The position numbers were made by a program, and so were the translations under genes. From Roseovarius sp. W115 (GTDB lineage Bacteria > Pseudomonadota > Alphaproteobacteria > Rhodobacterales > Rhodobacteraceae), in NCBI RefSeq assembly GCF_032842945.2, contig NZ_CP146606.1, forward strand, positions 124,001-188,000: 64,000 nt of DNA. The letters run 5' to 3'. Below the pieces are notes generated by a model. It saw only the letters and a program-made list of their open reading frames with translations. It was not told the origin of the DNA and made no database searches. Positions 18,675 through 28,565 of the stretch are shown one piece after another. Every line of letters begins with the position of its first letter. Positions within the stretch are counted from its first letter, which is position 1.

Positions 18675-19715
18675 ATGGTTGCCCGCAGTTTCTTTGCCGT
18701 AAACAACGACAATCTGGTTGTCGATAGCAGCTCCAATGGAGCGATTGTTGGCAATCCCGTGATCAACAACTCCGACACCCCAGATGGCACAGTGTTCACT
18801 TATTCCGCGGGCGGCGGCACCACTGTCACGATTGATGATACAGGCGGCGATCCGGACATTTTTGAAGATGACAACACAGCCGGGCATTCGGTCACAGACG
18901 GCGGTGGAATCGTGTCAAATGGAACACCTGTTGAAGCGGAGTCCCTCATTTTCGTGCGGGCACTGGACATCAATGGCGATTTGACCGGCCCAACCATCAC
19001 AATCACGGTGTTTTCCCAAAATGGCGTCACCGGGGACGTGTGGGGATTTTCTCCCGACATCGAGCTTCAGGATGGCGTCCAGTATGAAAAAACGGGCGGC
19101 TCCAACATCGGCAGTTCGTCCTACAACACGTTCATCACCTGTTTTGCGTCCGACACGCGCATTGTAACGCCAGATGGCTGCAAGACCATTGATACGCTTC
19201 ACATCGGTGATCTGGTTTGGACGATGCAGGACAGTTTTCAGCCTATAAACTGGATTGGCAGAACAGAGGTCACTGCCGAAGGCGCATTTGCGCCCGTCGT
19301 CGTGCCTAAGGGCGTGTTTGGCAACACGCGTGATCTTGTTTTGTCGCAAGAACACAGATTGCTCCTGCGCGCACCAGAAGCTGAACTGCTCTTTGGCTAC
19401 ACTGACGTTTTGATCGCCGCAAAGTATCTTTGCGGATTTGAAGGTATACACATCCGGACCGGCGGCACGATCCGCTATGTCCATCTCATGTTCGACCAGC
19501 ATCAGATTGTTGAAACAGATGGTGTTCTCAGTGAAAGTTTCTTCTTAACACGCCAGGCTCTGACGGGCTTGGAACGCACGCAAACAGAAGAATTGCTGGC
19601 ACTGTTCCCGTCCTTGGAAGAACACATCGAAGCGTTTGGACACACTGCCGCACGTACATTGAAACGCCACGAGGCCAGCCTTTTGCTGGATCATATGACA
19701 AAACGCGCTGCTTGA
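18675..19715 (+). CDS. Hint-domain (hedgehog/intein-type) protein
   Basis: A 346-residue protein. The N-terminal half (1-150) is acidic, Gly/Thr/Asp-rich and probably beta-structured. From Cys156 (TCFASDTRIVTPDG) it has a Hint domain: RIVTPDGCKTIDTLHIGDLV, then NTRDLVLSQEHRLLL and RYVHLMFDQHQIVETDGVLS. Cys156 is in the position of the nucleophile that does N-S acyl shift in intein and hedgehog domains. Such proteins are abundant in Rhodobacteraceae, often secreted with RTX-like modules. No signal peptide is visible, so a non-Sec route or another role is possible. GGAGTTCAAA precedes the ATG. Confidence 0.85.
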   Translation: MVARSFFAVNNDNLVVDSSSNGAIVGNPVINNSDTPDGTVFTYSAGGGTTVTIDDTGGDPDIFEDDNTAGHSVTDGGGIVSNGTPVEAESLIFVRALDINGDLTGPTITITVFSQNGVTGDVWGFSPDIELQDGVQYEKTGGSNIGSSSYNTFITCFASDTRIVTPDGCKTIDTLHIGDLVWTMQDSFQPINWIGRTEVTAEGAFAPVVVPKGVFGNTRDLVLSQEHRLLLRAPEAELLFGYTDVLIAAKYLCGFEGIHIRTGGTIRYVHLMFDQHQIVETDGVLSESFFLTRQALTGLERTQTEELLALFPSLEEHIEAFGHTAARTLKRHEASLLLDHMTKRAA

Positions 19716-19836
19716 CCCTTGAGGTGAACAATTTGCGTTACGTTATTTCCGCTCTGGATACGTGATAGTTTCGTGACATATGCCCTCAGACACCCTATTT
19801 AGTGGGTCCAAGCGTAAAGGGATTCGGAGCTGCCCG

Positions 19837-21303
19837 TTGTCCGACAAAACCATGCCGCCCTCTCATCCGTTCGATGACGATAAACTGCGCGAAGAATGCG
19901 GGATTTTTGGGGTTTACGGCGTCACCGATGCCGCCAATTTCGTAGCCCTTGGTCTGCACGCCCTGCAACACCGCGGACAAGAGGCGGGCGGCATAGTCGC
20001 CCATCACCCCGATCACGGTTTCAATTCCGCCCGGCGATTTGGTTATGTGCGCGATAATTTTACCCGCCAATCTTTGATGGAAACCCTGCCTGGACCGCTC
20101 TCGATCGGCCATGTGCGCTATTCCACGGCAGGTGGCAAAACGCCTGTGATCCGCGACGTGCAACCGTTCTTTGGCGAATTTGCCATGGGCGGAGCGGCGA
20201 TTGCGCATAATGGCAATATCACCAATGCCGATGCGCTGCGCAAAGAGCTGGTCGAGCGCGGCTCGATCTTTCAGTCCAATTCCGACAGCGAATGCATCAT
20301 TCACCTGATGGCCCGCTCATTGCAACGCACGATCCCCGAGCGCATGGAAGACGCCCTGCGTCGGGTCGAAGGCGCATTTTCCATTGTGGCCATGACCCGC
20401 AGCAAGCTGATTGGCGTGCGCGATCCGCTGGGCGTGCGCCCCTTGGTGTTGGGGCAAGTCGGCGACGGTTGGGTGCTAAGCTCGGAAACCTGCGCGCTGG
20501 ATATCATTGGCGCGAAGTATGTCCGCGAGATTGAGCCGGGCGAAATGGTTGTGATCAACGGCAATGGCGTCGAAAGCCACCATCCGTTCCGGCCGCAAAA
20601 GCCACGATTCTGCATCTTTGAACATGTCTATTTCTCACGTCCCGACAGCATCATCGGCGGCCAATCCGTTTATGAAACACGGCGGCAGATCGGCATTGAA
20701 TTGGCCAAGGAAAGCCCCGTTGACGCAGACTTGGTCTGTCCGGTGCCGGATTCGGGCACTCCGGCGGCGATTGGATATAGCCACGAAAGTGGCATTCCTT
20801 ACGCGATGGGCATCATCCGCAATCAATATATGGGTCGGACATTCATCGAGCCCACCGAGCAGATCCGCAACATGGGCGTGCGGCTCAAGCTCAACGTCAA
20901 CCGCGCACTGATCGAGGGCAAACGCGTGATCTTGGTCGATGACAGCGTGGTGCGCGGCACCACCAGCCGCAAGATCAAGGAAATGATCCTGGATGCGGGC
21001 GCCAAGGAGGTGCATTTCCGCATCGCCTCTCCACCCACCGCCTGGCCCTGTTTTTATGGTGTGGACACGCCCAACCGCGAAAAACTTCTGGCCGCCACCA
21101 TGTCCGAAGATGAAATGCGGGATCATCTGGCGGTGGACAGCCTCAAATTCATTTCTCTCGACGGGCTTTACCGCGCCGTCGGAGAAGCTAAGGGCCGCGA
21201 CAAATCCTGTCCGCAATACTGTGACGCCTGCTTCTCAGGTGATTATCCGGTGGAGCCTTCCGATCAGATCGAGAAGGGTTTTGAGCTGAAGGCGGCGGAA
21301 TAA
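19837..21303 (+). CDS. purF: Amidophosphoribosyltransferase
   Basis: First committed step of purine synthesis (PRPP and glutamine to phosphoribosylamine). The N-terminal Ntn glutaminase domain starts at the Cys of EECGIFGVYG, which is normally exposed by propeptide removal. The C-terminal PRT domain has the PRPP motif VILVDDSVVRGTTS. Cysteines in the tail (CPQYCDACFSGDYP) and in CPVPDSG fit a [4Fe-4S]-type PurF. The start is uncertain: TTG at 19837 has GGAG seven bases upstream, while the ATG codons at 19780 and 19852 lack ribosome binding sites. All are in frame. Confidence 0.95.
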   Translation: MSDKTMPPSHPFDDDKLREECGIFGVYGVTDAANFVALGLHALQHRGQEAGGIVAHHPDHGFNSARRFGYVRDNFTRQSLMETLPGPLSIGHVRYSTAGGKTPVIRDVQPFFGEFAMGGAAIAHNGNITNADALRKELVERGSIFQSNSDSECIIHLMARSLQRTIPERMEDALRRVEGAFSIVAMTRSKLIGVRDPLGVRPLVLGQVGDGWVLSSETCALDIIGAKYVREIEPGEMVVINGNGVESHHPFRPQKPRFCIFEHVYFSRPDSIIGGQSVYETRRQIGIELAKESPVDADLVCPVPDSGTPAAIGYSHESGIPYAMGIIRNQYMGRTFIEPTEQIRNMGVRLKLNVNRALIEGKRVILVDDSVVRGTTSRKIKEMILDAGAKEVHFRIASPPTAWPCFYGVDTPNREKLLAATMSEDEMRDHLAVDSLKFISLDGLYRAVGEAKGRDKSCPQYCDACFSGDYPVEPSDQIEKGFELKAAE

Positions 21304-21433
21304 CGTCGTCCTTCGATGCTGCGGCGCGGCAAAAATCCGCCGCACAAACCGCATTCCCCTTTCAGCACCATCAAAACAGGCATACGTGCTCATCCAATCC
21401 GCGTCATTGGCGCGCTGTGGAAAAAGAAGCACC

Positions 21434-21703
21434 ATGTCTCGGGACGACACCACCCCCACCCCGCCTGAAACCCTGTCTGCGGCCACGCTGCACGCAGACT
21501 ACAAGACTGCACGCAATCGCCCTCTTCTGATCGGTACGTTTCTGACACCGGACGACAGCAGTGCCTTGTTGCGCTTGCACGGCCGCGTCAGCAAGGTCAC
21601 CGTGGGCGACCGGATTGGCCAGGCACAGGTTGCCGCTATTGAGGAAGGTCGTGTTGTTTTGTCCTTGCTCGGATCGACCTATGACCTGCGGCTGCCTGGA
21701 TAG
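21434..21703 (+). CDS. Small protein resembling PilP/GspC periplasmic domain
   Basis: An 89-residue protein with a Pro/Thr-rich N-terminus. Its C-terminal part runs PLLIGTFLTPDDSSALLRL, then GRVSKVTVGDRIGQAQVAAI and EEGRVVLSLLGSTYDLRLPG. This pattern of a short beta domain (value, context, GD, V..I, V.L...G....L..P) is that of the PilP and GspC homology region in secretion and pilus systems. No signal peptide or membrane anchor is present, so its role is unclear. AAAAAGAAGCACC precedes the ATG. It follows purF by 130 bases. Confidence 0.7.
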   Translation: MSRDDTTPTPPETLSAATLHADYKTARNRPLLIGTFLTPDDSSALLRLHGRVSKVTVGDRIGQAQVAAIEEGRVVLSLLGSTYDLRLPG

Positions 21704-21846
21704 GATTTGTCATCCATGCCAGGCGCAGCATCATGACCCAAGCTTCGCGCAAGCTTTTAATGGCTGGAACTTTGGGGCTGACACTTTGGGGCTGGAAAAG
21801 ACGTGACTTCCAACTCTGAACTTACACCAGCACAGACTGTGCGGGA

Positions 21847-22044
21847 TTACAAAAGACCGGTTAAATACGCCACCAACTGCCCCGTCAACGCAGCAACACC
21901 GCCTTCGACCCCAGCAAACGCCACAGCGACCAAACCAACAATCAGCGCTGTCAAGACGACCCAATCGACGGTCACGGCACCATCTTCATCTTTGCAGAAC
22001 GTATTGGGATGGGGTTTTTGGAATAAGAGAATGCTTTTGAGCAT
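21847..22044 (-). CDS. Small Flp/Fap-type pilin-like membrane protein
   Basis: A 65-residue protein with FCKDEDGAVTVDWVVLTALI followed by VGLVAVAFAGVEGGVA. The pattern of a charged stretch, G-A-V-T-V-D/E and then a single hydrophobic helix resembles the N-terminus of Flp-type IVb pilins and many small roseobacter proteins. The ATG at 22044 was chosen because of AAGGTG eight bases upstream. No tad secretion genes are nearby. It runs convergently with the PilP-like gene. Confidence 0.65.
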   Translation of the reverse strand: MLKSILLFQKPHPNTFCKDEDGAVTVDWVVLTALIVGLVAVAFAGVEGGVAALTGQLVAYLTGLL

Positions 22045-22254
22045 ATGGACACACCTTTTCACACTGAACCTTTTGCCACTGGGCGACACAGTTCAAAATA
22101 CAACTAAAGATTGATTTTTTTGTGAGGAATACGGTCAAATTATGACCGGAAGATCAAATGCTACAAATTTGGCTAAAATTCATGGCCGTACTCAATAAGC
22201 ATCGAAAAACAGAAGCTTTATTGTTCAAAAATGTGAAGATTGGCTCAGAATCCG

Positions 22255-22283
22255 AAACAAAAACACCGCCTCGAAAGGCGGTG
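22255..22283 (-). terminator. Rho-independent terminator after bioY
   Basis: On the minus strand CACCGCC pairs with GGCGGTG around TTTCGA and is followed by TTTTTGTTT. It lies 25 bases after the bioY stop codon. Confidence 0.85.
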
Positions 22284-22307
22284 CTCTTGGAACAACTTAT
22301 AAGAGAA

Positions 22308-22874
22308 TCAGCCTTTGCGCACTTTCAACGCTTGCCAGCCGCCCCAGACCACCATCGCGGCGATCACTGCCTTGATCGCATCGCCCAGCAGGAACGGTGC
22401 CATCCAGCCGGACCAAAGCTCAGGAAGAGTTTTGCCAAGGGCCGCTGCGGGCCAGGCCAGACCGGGAATGTAAAGCAAGAGCGAGATCAAAGCGCCGCAG
22501 ATGGCTGTGGACACCACGCCCTTTGCCAACCCCTTTTCAACGGCAAGACCTGCCAGGAAGGCCATACCGACGAAGCCGTAAAGGAACCCTGCAGTCGGGC
22601 CAACAAGCGCGGTAGCGGCCATCCCGTTTGAGAACACCGGGAACCCCATCGCGCCATACGCCAGATAGGTTACAAGCGTCGCAGCGCCAAGGCGCGAGCC
22701 AAACGTGAAGCCTACGAGCAGAATGGCCAATCCCTGCAGTGACATCGGCACCGGCCAGCCCACGCTCGCCTGTGCGACAAGCGAGATGAACAGCGCACCA
22801 CCGAGGACTAGCCCCAACTTGCGGATCAGGCCTTCGTGGCCAAGAATTGCCTTGCTCAGAACAGTGTCTTGCAT
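22308..22874 (-). CDS. bioY: Biotin transporter BioY
   Basis: The substrate-binding S component of an ECF-type biotin transporter, 188 residues with about six membrane helices. Characteristic parts are ASVGWPVPMSLQGLAILLVG, LGAATLVTYLAYGAMGFPVF, and GPTAGFLYGFVGMAFLAG. The ATG at 22874 has AAAGGACG upstream; the open frame to 22937 is not used. No bioM or bioN genes are adjacent, so it works alone or with components encoded elsewhere. I saw no BioR-type box (TTATCTATAA) upstream. Confidence 0.93.
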   Translation of the reverse strand: MQDTVLSKAILGHEGLIRKLGLVLGGALFISLVAQASVGWPVPMSLQGLAILLVGFTFGSRLGAATLVTYLAYGAMGFPVFSNGMAATALVGPTAGFLYGFVGMAFLAGLAVEKGLAKGVVSTAICGALISLLLYIPGLAWPAAALGKTLPELWSGWMAPFLLGDAIKAVIAAMVVWGGWQALKVRKG

Positions 22875-22984
22875 ATCGAGCGTCCTTTCATGTCCCGTGT
22901 TTGGGATTTGTTTTTCGCACGGGGCGGGGAAAGTCAAGCGAATGCGCTTGATTTGGGCCTCTGCCTTATGGGATGGGAACGCCC

Positions 22985-23635
22985 ATGACAGATCAGACAG
23001 ATAGAAAACTTGCCCTTGTCACCGGGGCGTCGCGTGGCCTTGGCGCGGGCTGTGCGCTTGAGCTTGCCAAAACGCATCATGTGGTCGCCGTGGGTCGCAC
23101 CACTGGTGGTTTGGAAGAGCTGGACGACCAGATCAAAGCGATGGGCGGCGAGGCGACACTCGCGCCGATGGATATCACTGTTGAAGGCGCCATGGCACAG
23201 CTTTGCCGCTCGATCTATGACCGCTGGGGCAAGGTCGACACGTGGGTACACACAGCCATTCATGCCGCCCCTTTGGCCCCCACCGCGCATATCGAGATGA
23301 AAGACCTCAAAAAGTCGGTCGACATCAACATCACGGCTCTTGCGCGTCTCATTGGATTTGTGACCCCCCTGCTTGGCGAAACCGGACATGCGGTGTTTTT
23401 CGATGATCCCCGCGCGGGCGAGAAGTTCTTTGGCAGCTACGGCGCCACAAAAGCCGCACAAATGGCGCTGATCCGCTCTTGGCAAGCCGAGACTGTCAAG
23501 ATTGGTCCGAGAGTCGATATCCTCAGTCCTGCCCCGATGAACACAGCAACCCGAGCGCGGTTCTTTCCGGGCGAGGATCGAAGCGTTTTGGCACAAGGAA
23601 ATGACGAGGCCGTACGGCTTTTGTCACAGCTCTGA
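22985..23635 (+). CDS. Short-chain dehydrogenase/reductase
   Basis: A 216-residue SDR protein. The NAD(P) motif is VTGASRGLGAG (12-22) and the catalytic pair is in YGATKAAQ (Tyr-x-x-x-Lys). The usual NNAG motif is replaced by WVHTAIHA, and NITA supplies the Asn. The substrate is unknown. It is divergent from bioY, with about 110 bases between. An in-frame ATG at 22973 is a possible start; I chose 22985, which gives a normal N-terminus. Confidence 0.85.
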   Translation: MTDQTDRKLALVTGASRGLGAGCALELAKTHHVVAVGRTTGGLEELDDQIKAMGGEATLAPMDITVEGAMAQLCRSIYDRWGKVDTWVHTAIHAAPLAPTAHIEMKDLKKSVDINITALARLIGFVTPLLGETGHAVFFDDPRAGEKFFGSYGATKAAQMALIRSWQAETVKIGPRVDILSPAPMNTATRARFFPGEDRSVLAQGNDEAVRLLSQL

Positions 23636-23850
23636 TACGTTTTGCCTTTGGGTATGTCGCAACGCGCCAAGTACCGCTGCGCGATCGCCATCTGCCCATC
23701 ACTCAGCTCACGTTCGAAAGGTCAACTCGGTTTCAAATCAGCTTTTCACAGAGGTAACGGCGGGCACAGCTTCACGCCATACCCCGTTGTTCAGTGCGAT
23801 TTAGTTCTTAGTGTCCATGGTCCGCTCATGGCTGCGCCCGAGGTCAAGCC

Positions 23851-24087
23851 TTACTCCACAAGCATTTGATATATTTCATCCTTCAGACGTGCGCGCTCTC
23901 GGCGCATATCCGTCTCGGTTGCTTCAGAAACAGGTGCGACATTGGTTTCTGCACCATGCACTTCACGGTTGACCTTGTGATATTGGTCCATAAGGCGTGC
24001 AAAGTGGGCATTCGTGGCTTTGAGCACCTTGATCCGATCTTCGTGATCTGGAAACTCCTCATGCAATTCGTGCGGGGTGTGTGACAT
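23851..24087 (-). CDS. YdcH family (DUF465) small protein
   Basis: A 78-residue, highly charged helical protein: HELHEEFPDHEDRIKVLKAT, then FARLMDQYHKVNREVHGAET and RRERARLKDEIYQML. This is the DUF465/YdcH pattern of a short coiled-coil hairpin. The function of the family is unknown. The ATG at 24087 has GGGAGAGCC upstream. Confidence 0.88.
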   Translation of the reverse strand: MSHTPHELHEEFPDHEDRIKVLKATNAHFARLMDQYHKVNREVHGAETNVAPVSEATETDMRRERARLKDEIYQMLVE

Positions 24088-24170
24088 CCGGCTCTCCCTT
24101 GTCTTCAGTGTCAACACGCCAAGTTTGATCTCATCTCGCTGGTTTTGCCTTGATACGGATCAATCCGCTT

Positions 24171-25826
24171 TCACCTTTGAGCGGTTTTCCAGTTTGGATG
24201 GATCCATGGCTCTGCATTGTCAGCCGGCAGGTGCCGGCCCAGCACGTGGTCGGCCATCTTTTCTCCGACCATGATCGAGGGCGCATTCAGATTGCCGTTT
24301 GGAATACGTGGAAAAACCGAGCTGTCAGCGACGCGCAGGCCGCCTACCCCAATCACCCGACCCTCGGGGTCGACAACCGAATGGGCATCATCGGCGCGGC
24401 CCATGCGGCAGGTGCCACAGGGATGATAAGCGCTTTCGGCGTGTTCACGAATGAAGCCGTCGATCTCGTCATCGGTTTGCAGCGCTGCACCCGGTTGGAT
24501 TTCATGCTTGGCGAAGGGCGCAAACGCATCTTGTGCAAAAATCTCGCGCGTCAGCCGAATGCCCCGGCGGAAATCGCGCCAGTCGCTTTCCTTGCTCATA
24601 TAATTGAATCTGATGACCGGCGCGTCCTCTGGCCGGTTTGAGCGCAGTGTGACGGCCCCACGGCTCTCAGATCGCATCGGGCCGACATGCGCTTGAAACC
24701 CATGTCCTTCGGCGGCGGCCTGCCCGTCATAGCGCACAGCAATCGGCAGGAAGTGGAATTGCAGGTCGGGATAATCCACGCCTTTGTCCGAGCGGATAAA
24801 TCCGCAGGATTCAAACTGGTTCGAGGCCCCCGGCCCGGTTTTGCCCAAAAGCCAGGTCAGACCCACCAGCGCCTTGCCCGGCAGGTTCCAGTATTTATAG
24901 AGGCTCACCGGCTGGCTGGCGGCCATCTGGATGTAAACCTCCAGGTGATCTTGCAGGTTTGCCCCAACGCCAGGCCGATCTGCGACCAGGTCTATACCGT
25001 GCTCGGCCAAGTGCGCACCCGGACCGATACCCGAAAGCATCAATAATTTCGGGGTGTTAAAGGCCGACGCTGAGAGGATCACTTCGGCGCGGGCATGAAT
25101 GACCTCGCGTGCGCCTTTGCGGGTGACCTCTACGCCTGTGGCACGCCCATCCTCAAAGATCACACGACCTGCCAGCCCCCGCATGACATCGCATTTGCCG
25201 CCCTTCAGCGCGGGTTTGAGATAGGCATTGGCCGCAGACCAGCGCTGGCCCTTATGCACCGTCATCTCGAAGGGGCCAAAGCCCTCTTGCTGCTGACCGT
25301 TATAGTCGGACGTGATCTGATACCCGGCTTGCCCGCCTGCCTCGATGAAGGCCCGCGTCAGCGGGTTGGCCATCTCGCCGCGTGTGACATGCAATGGCCC
25401 CGAACGCCCACGCCAATCGGGATCGCCGCCATGGCCGCCGTCGGTCCAGTTTTCCTGGCGCTTGAAATAGGGCAGCACGTCGGCAAAGCCCCAGCCATCC
25501 GCCCCCTGATCGCGCCAGTGATCAAAGTCGCGCGCATGGCCACGCACATAGACCATGCCGTTGATTGAGGAGGATCCGCCAATGACCTTGCCGCGTGGGG
25601 CGGCCAGACGCCGGTTGCCCAAATGCGGCTCAGGCTCGGTGCGGTAGCCCCAGTCATACATGCTCATATTCATCGGATAGCTGAGCGCGCCGGGCATCTG
25701 AATGAACGGGCCAGCATCCGTGCCGCCATGCTCAATCACCAGAACCGAACGACCCGCCTCACTGAGGCGGTAAGCCATGGCACAGCCCGCACTGCCCGCA
25801 CCAACGATGACATAATCCGCTTCCAT
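24171..25826 (-). CDS. betA: Choline dehydrogenase (GMC oxidoreductase)
   Basis: FAD enzyme of the glucose-methanol-choline family, 551 residues. The FAD-binding motif [18 protein letters not shown] is at residues 9-26, the first GMC signature is [19 protein letters not shown], the second signature is [17 protein letters not shown], and HPCGTCRMG and [19 protein letters not shown] lie near the C-terminus. Choline oxidation to betaine aldehyde is inferred from its place with betI and betC. The start is the ATG at 25826, whose A is shared with the stop of the GST gene. A GTG three bases upstream is an alternative. betB is not in the cluster. Confidence 0.9.
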   Translation of the reverse strand: MEADYVIVGAGSAGCAMAYRLSEAGRSVLVIEHGGTDAGPFIQMPGALSYPMNMSMYDWGYRTEPEPHLGNRRLAAPRGKVIGGSSSINGMVYVRGHARDFDHWRDQGADGWGFADVLPYFKRQENWTDGGHGGDPDWRGRSGPLHVTRGEMANPLTRAFIEAGGQAGYQITSDYNGQQQEGFGPFEMTVHKGQRWSAANAYLKPALKGGKCDVMRGLAGRVIFEDGRATGVEVTRKGAREVIHARAEVILSASAFNTPKLLMLSGIGPGAHLAEHGIDLVADRPGVGANLQDHLEVYIQMAASQPVSLYKYWNLPGKALVGLTWLLGKTGPGASNQFESCGFIRSDKGVDYPDLQFHFLPIAVRYDGQAAAEGHGFQAHVGPMRSESRGAVTLRSNRPEDAPVIRFNYMSKESDWRDFRRGIRLTREIFAQDAFAPFAKHEIQPGAALQTDDEIDGFIREHAESAYHPCGTCRMGRADDAHSVVDPEGRVIGVGGLRVADSSVFPRIPNGNLNAPSIMVGEKMADHVLGRHLPADNAEPWIHPNWKTAQR

Positions 25827-26473
25827 CACGCGCCCTCCACCCTCAATGGCTCGTATGAAACCATGACATGCTCGCGATATGCGGATCGCTCTGTAAGTCT
25901 TTGATAGTACATCTCAACGCGCGGATTTTCTGCGCGCGGAATGTCCATCGTGAACCACCGGAACAGAAGATGCCCGATGACGATATCTGCTGTGGTCAGG
26001 TTCTGACCGCAGACAAAAGGCTGATCGCCCAGCTGGGTTGCCAGAATCGACATGTAGGCATCAAAATTTGAGATTGCCGCGGCGAGTTTTCCTGCATCCC
26101 GGTTCGCAGCCGCCGTGCGCACGCGCGACCAGAAGATCGGCACGGTGAAATTATTGCACAGCTCGTTCTTGCCCCACTCGGCCCATTTGTCGATACGGGC
26201 ACGCTCAGACGCATCCTTTGGCCAGAATGCTCCGCCATCATCATAGGTCGCCGCAAGGTATCGCAGGATCGACGCACTCTCCCAGACAACCAGATCGCCA
26301 TCTTTCAGAACAGGGATTTTGCGGTGTGGGTTCAACGCGCCGAACTCCGGCGTATCAAGCCCGCCATACACATGCCCGTAGTCCAGCCGCTCATGCGGAA
26401 GCTGTAGTTCCCCGATAAACCACATGACCAGTTGCACGTTGGAAGAGGTCGTGCGCCCATAGATCGTCAACAT
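25826..26473 (-). CDS. Glutathione S-transferase family protein in bet cluster
   Basis: A 215-residue GST. The N-terminal thioredoxin-like domain has [40 protein letters not shown] (with the cis-Pro of KIPVL and the glutathione-binding Glu-Ser), and SILRYLA. The C-terminal helical domain contains [15 protein letters not shown]. It is tightly packed between betC and betA, sharing start/stop bases with both, so it is part of the operon. Its role there is unknown. Confidence 0.9.
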   Translation of the reverse strand: MLTIYGRTTSSNVQLVMWFIGELQLPHERLDYGHVYGGLDTPEFGALNPHRKIPVLKDGDLVVWESASILRYLAATYDDGGAFWPKDASERARIDKWAEWGKNELCNNFTVPIFWSRVRTAAANRDAGKLAAAISNFDAYMSILATQLGDQPFVCGQNLTTADIVIGHLLFRWFTMDIPRAENPRVEMYYQRLTERSAYREHVMVSYEPLRVEGA

Positions 26474-27981
26474 CACTCGCCCCTCGGAAATCGTTGATTT
26501 TCCTCGACAATATTGAGGTCCATGTGGTTGCGCATGTAGCGCTCCGATGCCTTTTGCAGGGGTTGGTAGTCCCAGGGGTAGTATCCGCCCTGGCGCAGCG
26601 CCTCATAGACGACCCAGCGGCGCGCCTGGCTTTCGCGGACTTGAGCGTCAAAGGCGTGCAGATCCCAGCGGTCTTCGGATTTGGCGCGCAGCTGCGTCAA
26701 GGTGCCTGCGTGCTCGGGACGGTCCGCAAGATTGGTCAGCTCATGCGGATCAGCCTCCAGATCAAAGAGCTGATCGGGGTCGAGCACGCAGCGGGTGTAT
26801 TTCCACTTGCCATAGCGCAGCGACACGAGCGGCGCATAAGAGGCCTCGGCGGCATATTCCATGGCCACTGGTGCGTCCCGGGATCCACCCTGTCCCAAAT
26901 AAACCAGGCTCTCACCGGTGGTCCAAGGCGCGATTTCGTCCATATCCGCACCGGCCAGCGCGCAAAGCGTGGGGCAGACATCAATTGTGCTGACCGGGTC
27001 AGTCACAAGCCCCGGTGTCATGTCAGGGGCCGAGATCATCAGCGGCACGCGGGACGAGCCCTCGTAGAAGCACATTTTGAACCACAGGCCCCGTTCCCCC
27101 AGCATATCGCCGTGATCGGAGACAAAGAGGATCACGGCCTCTTGTCTTGTGGTTTCCAGCGCCTCCATCACCTCACCGATCTTGTCGTCGAGATAAGAGA
27201 TATTGGCGAAATAGGCCCGGCGTGAGCGGGTGATATCATCTTCTGTGATGTCGAAATTGCGCCAGTCATTGGCATCAAAAATCCGCTGCGCATGCGGGTC
27301 GTGATCCGCATAATCCATCGCCGGAACTTCGGGCACCAGATGCGCGCATCCCTCGTATAAATCCCAGTATTTCTTACGCGCCACATAAGGATCATGCGGG
27401 TGTGTGAAGCTGACGGTCAGGCACCAAGGGCGCACGTCCTTGCCACGGGCCAGATCATAGACTTTGCGCGTGGCGTTGTAGGCAACCTCGTCGTCATATT
27501 CCATCTGGTTGGAAATCTCGGCCACGCCTGCACCGGTGACAGAGCCCATGTTGTGATACCACCAGTCGATGCGTTCCCCTGGCTTGCGGTAATCCGGCGT
27601 CCAGCCGAAATCAGCCGGGTAGATGTCGGTGGTAAGGCGTTCTTCAAAGCCGTGCAACTGATCGGGGCCGACAAAGTGCATCTTGCCGCTCAAACAGGTC
27701 TGATAACCTGCTCGACGCAGATGATGCGCATAGGTGGGTATATCGGCGGCAAATTCAGCCGCGTTATCGTAGACCCGGCTACGAGACGGCAAGAGCCCGG
27801 ACATGAAGCTGGCCCGGCCCGGCGCACAAAGCGGGCTGGCGGTGTAGGCGTTTTGAAAGCGCGTGGACCGTGCAGCGAGTTTTTTCAAGTTGGGCGCGTG
27901 CAGCCAATCGGCGGGCCCATCGGGAAACAGCGTCCCATTGAGTTGATCCACCATGAAAATCAGTATGTTAGGCTGTGTCAT
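26473..27981 (-). CDS. betC: Choline-sulfatase
   Basis: Hydrolyses choline-O-sulfate to choline and sulfate, 502 residues. The sulfatase motif SPLCAPGRASFMSG carries Cys52, which should be converted to formylglycine. NILIFMVDQLNGTLF supplies the metal-binding Asp. LSGKMHFVGPDQLHGFEERL and VSFTHPHDPYVARKKYW are characteristic of the BetC branch, and ILFVSDHGDMLGERGLW is the late metal site. The C-terminal tail with YPWDYQPLQ also fits BetC. Its start overlaps the stop of betI (ATGA), and its end overlaps the GST gene. Confidence 0.95.
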   Translation of the reverse strand: MTQPNILIFMVDQLNGTLFPDGPADWLHAPNLKKLAARSTRFQNAYTASPLCAPGRASFMSGLLPSRSRVYDNAAEFAADIPTYAHHLRRAGYQTCLSGKMHFVGPDQLHGFEERLTTDIYPADFGWTPDYRKPGERIDWWYHNMGSVTGAGVAEISNQMEYDDEVAYNATRKVYDLARGKDVRPWCLTVSFTHPHDPYVARKKYWDLYEGCAHLVPEVPAMDYADHDPHAQRIFDANDWRNFDITEDDITRSRRAYFANISYLDDKIGEVMEALETTRQEAVILFVSDHGDMLGERGLWFKMCFYEGSSRVPLMISAPDMTPGLVTDPVSTIDVCPTLCALAGADMDEIAPWTTGESLVYLGQGGSRDAPVAMEYAAEASYAPLVSLRYGKWKYTRCVLDPDQLFDLEADPHELTNLADRPEHAGTLTQLRAKSEDRWDLHAFDAQVRESQARRWVVYEALRQGGYYPWDYQPLQKASERYMRNHMDLNIVEENQRFPRGE

Positions 27982-28565
27982 TGACGCATGTCCGCTGGCA
28001 AGGATGTGTCGATGTAATGCAACAGCACCTTGATGGCTTCTTCGCCCGAGAGCGGCGCTTTGTGCAGCGCCTGCCGGATATACAAACCGTCGATCATCGC
28101 CGCGAGGCCGCGAGTGAGCGTGCGCGCATCCTTGGGGGCAAGCTGGCGAAAGGCATGATGCAGGTTAGAGCGCAGCCGGTGCTGATAGATATGCAAAAGC
28201 CGCCGCGCCTCGTCTGACTTCTGGGCCTGAACGTAAAAATTAAGCCAAGCCGCGACCATCTCGGTGCGGAACTGCGCAGGCGCGAAACTGGCGCGTATGA
28301 TGGCCTCAATGCGGTCACGGGGCGTCTTGGCCATGATCATCGCACCCCGCACCTCGGCCCCATAGAGCGTCAGGATGTGCCGCATGGCGGCTGCGAAAAT
28401 CTGTTCTTTGGACCCAAAGTAATGATGCGCCAGCGCGCTCGACATGCCCGCCCGGCGGGCAATCTGGCTTACCGTGACATCAAGTGAGCCTTGCGCGCCA
28501 ATCTCACTGATTGTCGCCTCGACCAAAGCCGAGCGTCGAATCGGTTCCATCCCTAGCTTCGGCAT
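27978..28565 (-). CDS. betI: TetR-type repressor BetI
   Basis: Choline-responsive repressor of betaine synthesis genes, 195 residues. The helix-turn-helix is VSQIARRAGMSSALAHHYFG. The opening PKLGMEPIRRSALVEATI and the region WLNFYVQAQKSDEARRLL are typical of BetI. The ATG at 28565 has GGGGGAGG seven bases upstream. It is the first gene of the betI-betC-GST-betA operon, and the divergent solute-binding protein may be under the same control. Confidence 0.92.
   Translation of the reverse strand: MPKLGMEPIRRSALVEATISEIGAQGSLDVTVSQIARRAGMSSALAHHYFGSKEQIFAAAMRHILTLYGAEVRGAMIMAKTPRDRIEAIIRASFAPAQFRTEMVAAWLNFYVQAQKSDEARRLLHIYQHRLRSNLHHAFRQLAPKDARTLTRGLAAMIDGLYIRQALHKAPLSGEEAIKVLLHYIDTSLPADMRQ

Noticed and set aside
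21319..21345. GCGGCG/CGCCGC inverted repeat after purF as a terminator
   Set aside because: The stem is short and no T run follows, so it is not convincing.
22875..22984. BioR-type operator upstream of bioY
   Set aside because: No TTATCTATAA-like sequence is present in the gap.
23601..23869. Short frames between the SDR and YdcH genes
   Set aside because: They overlap in different frames, lack ribosome binding sites and show no familiar sequence.
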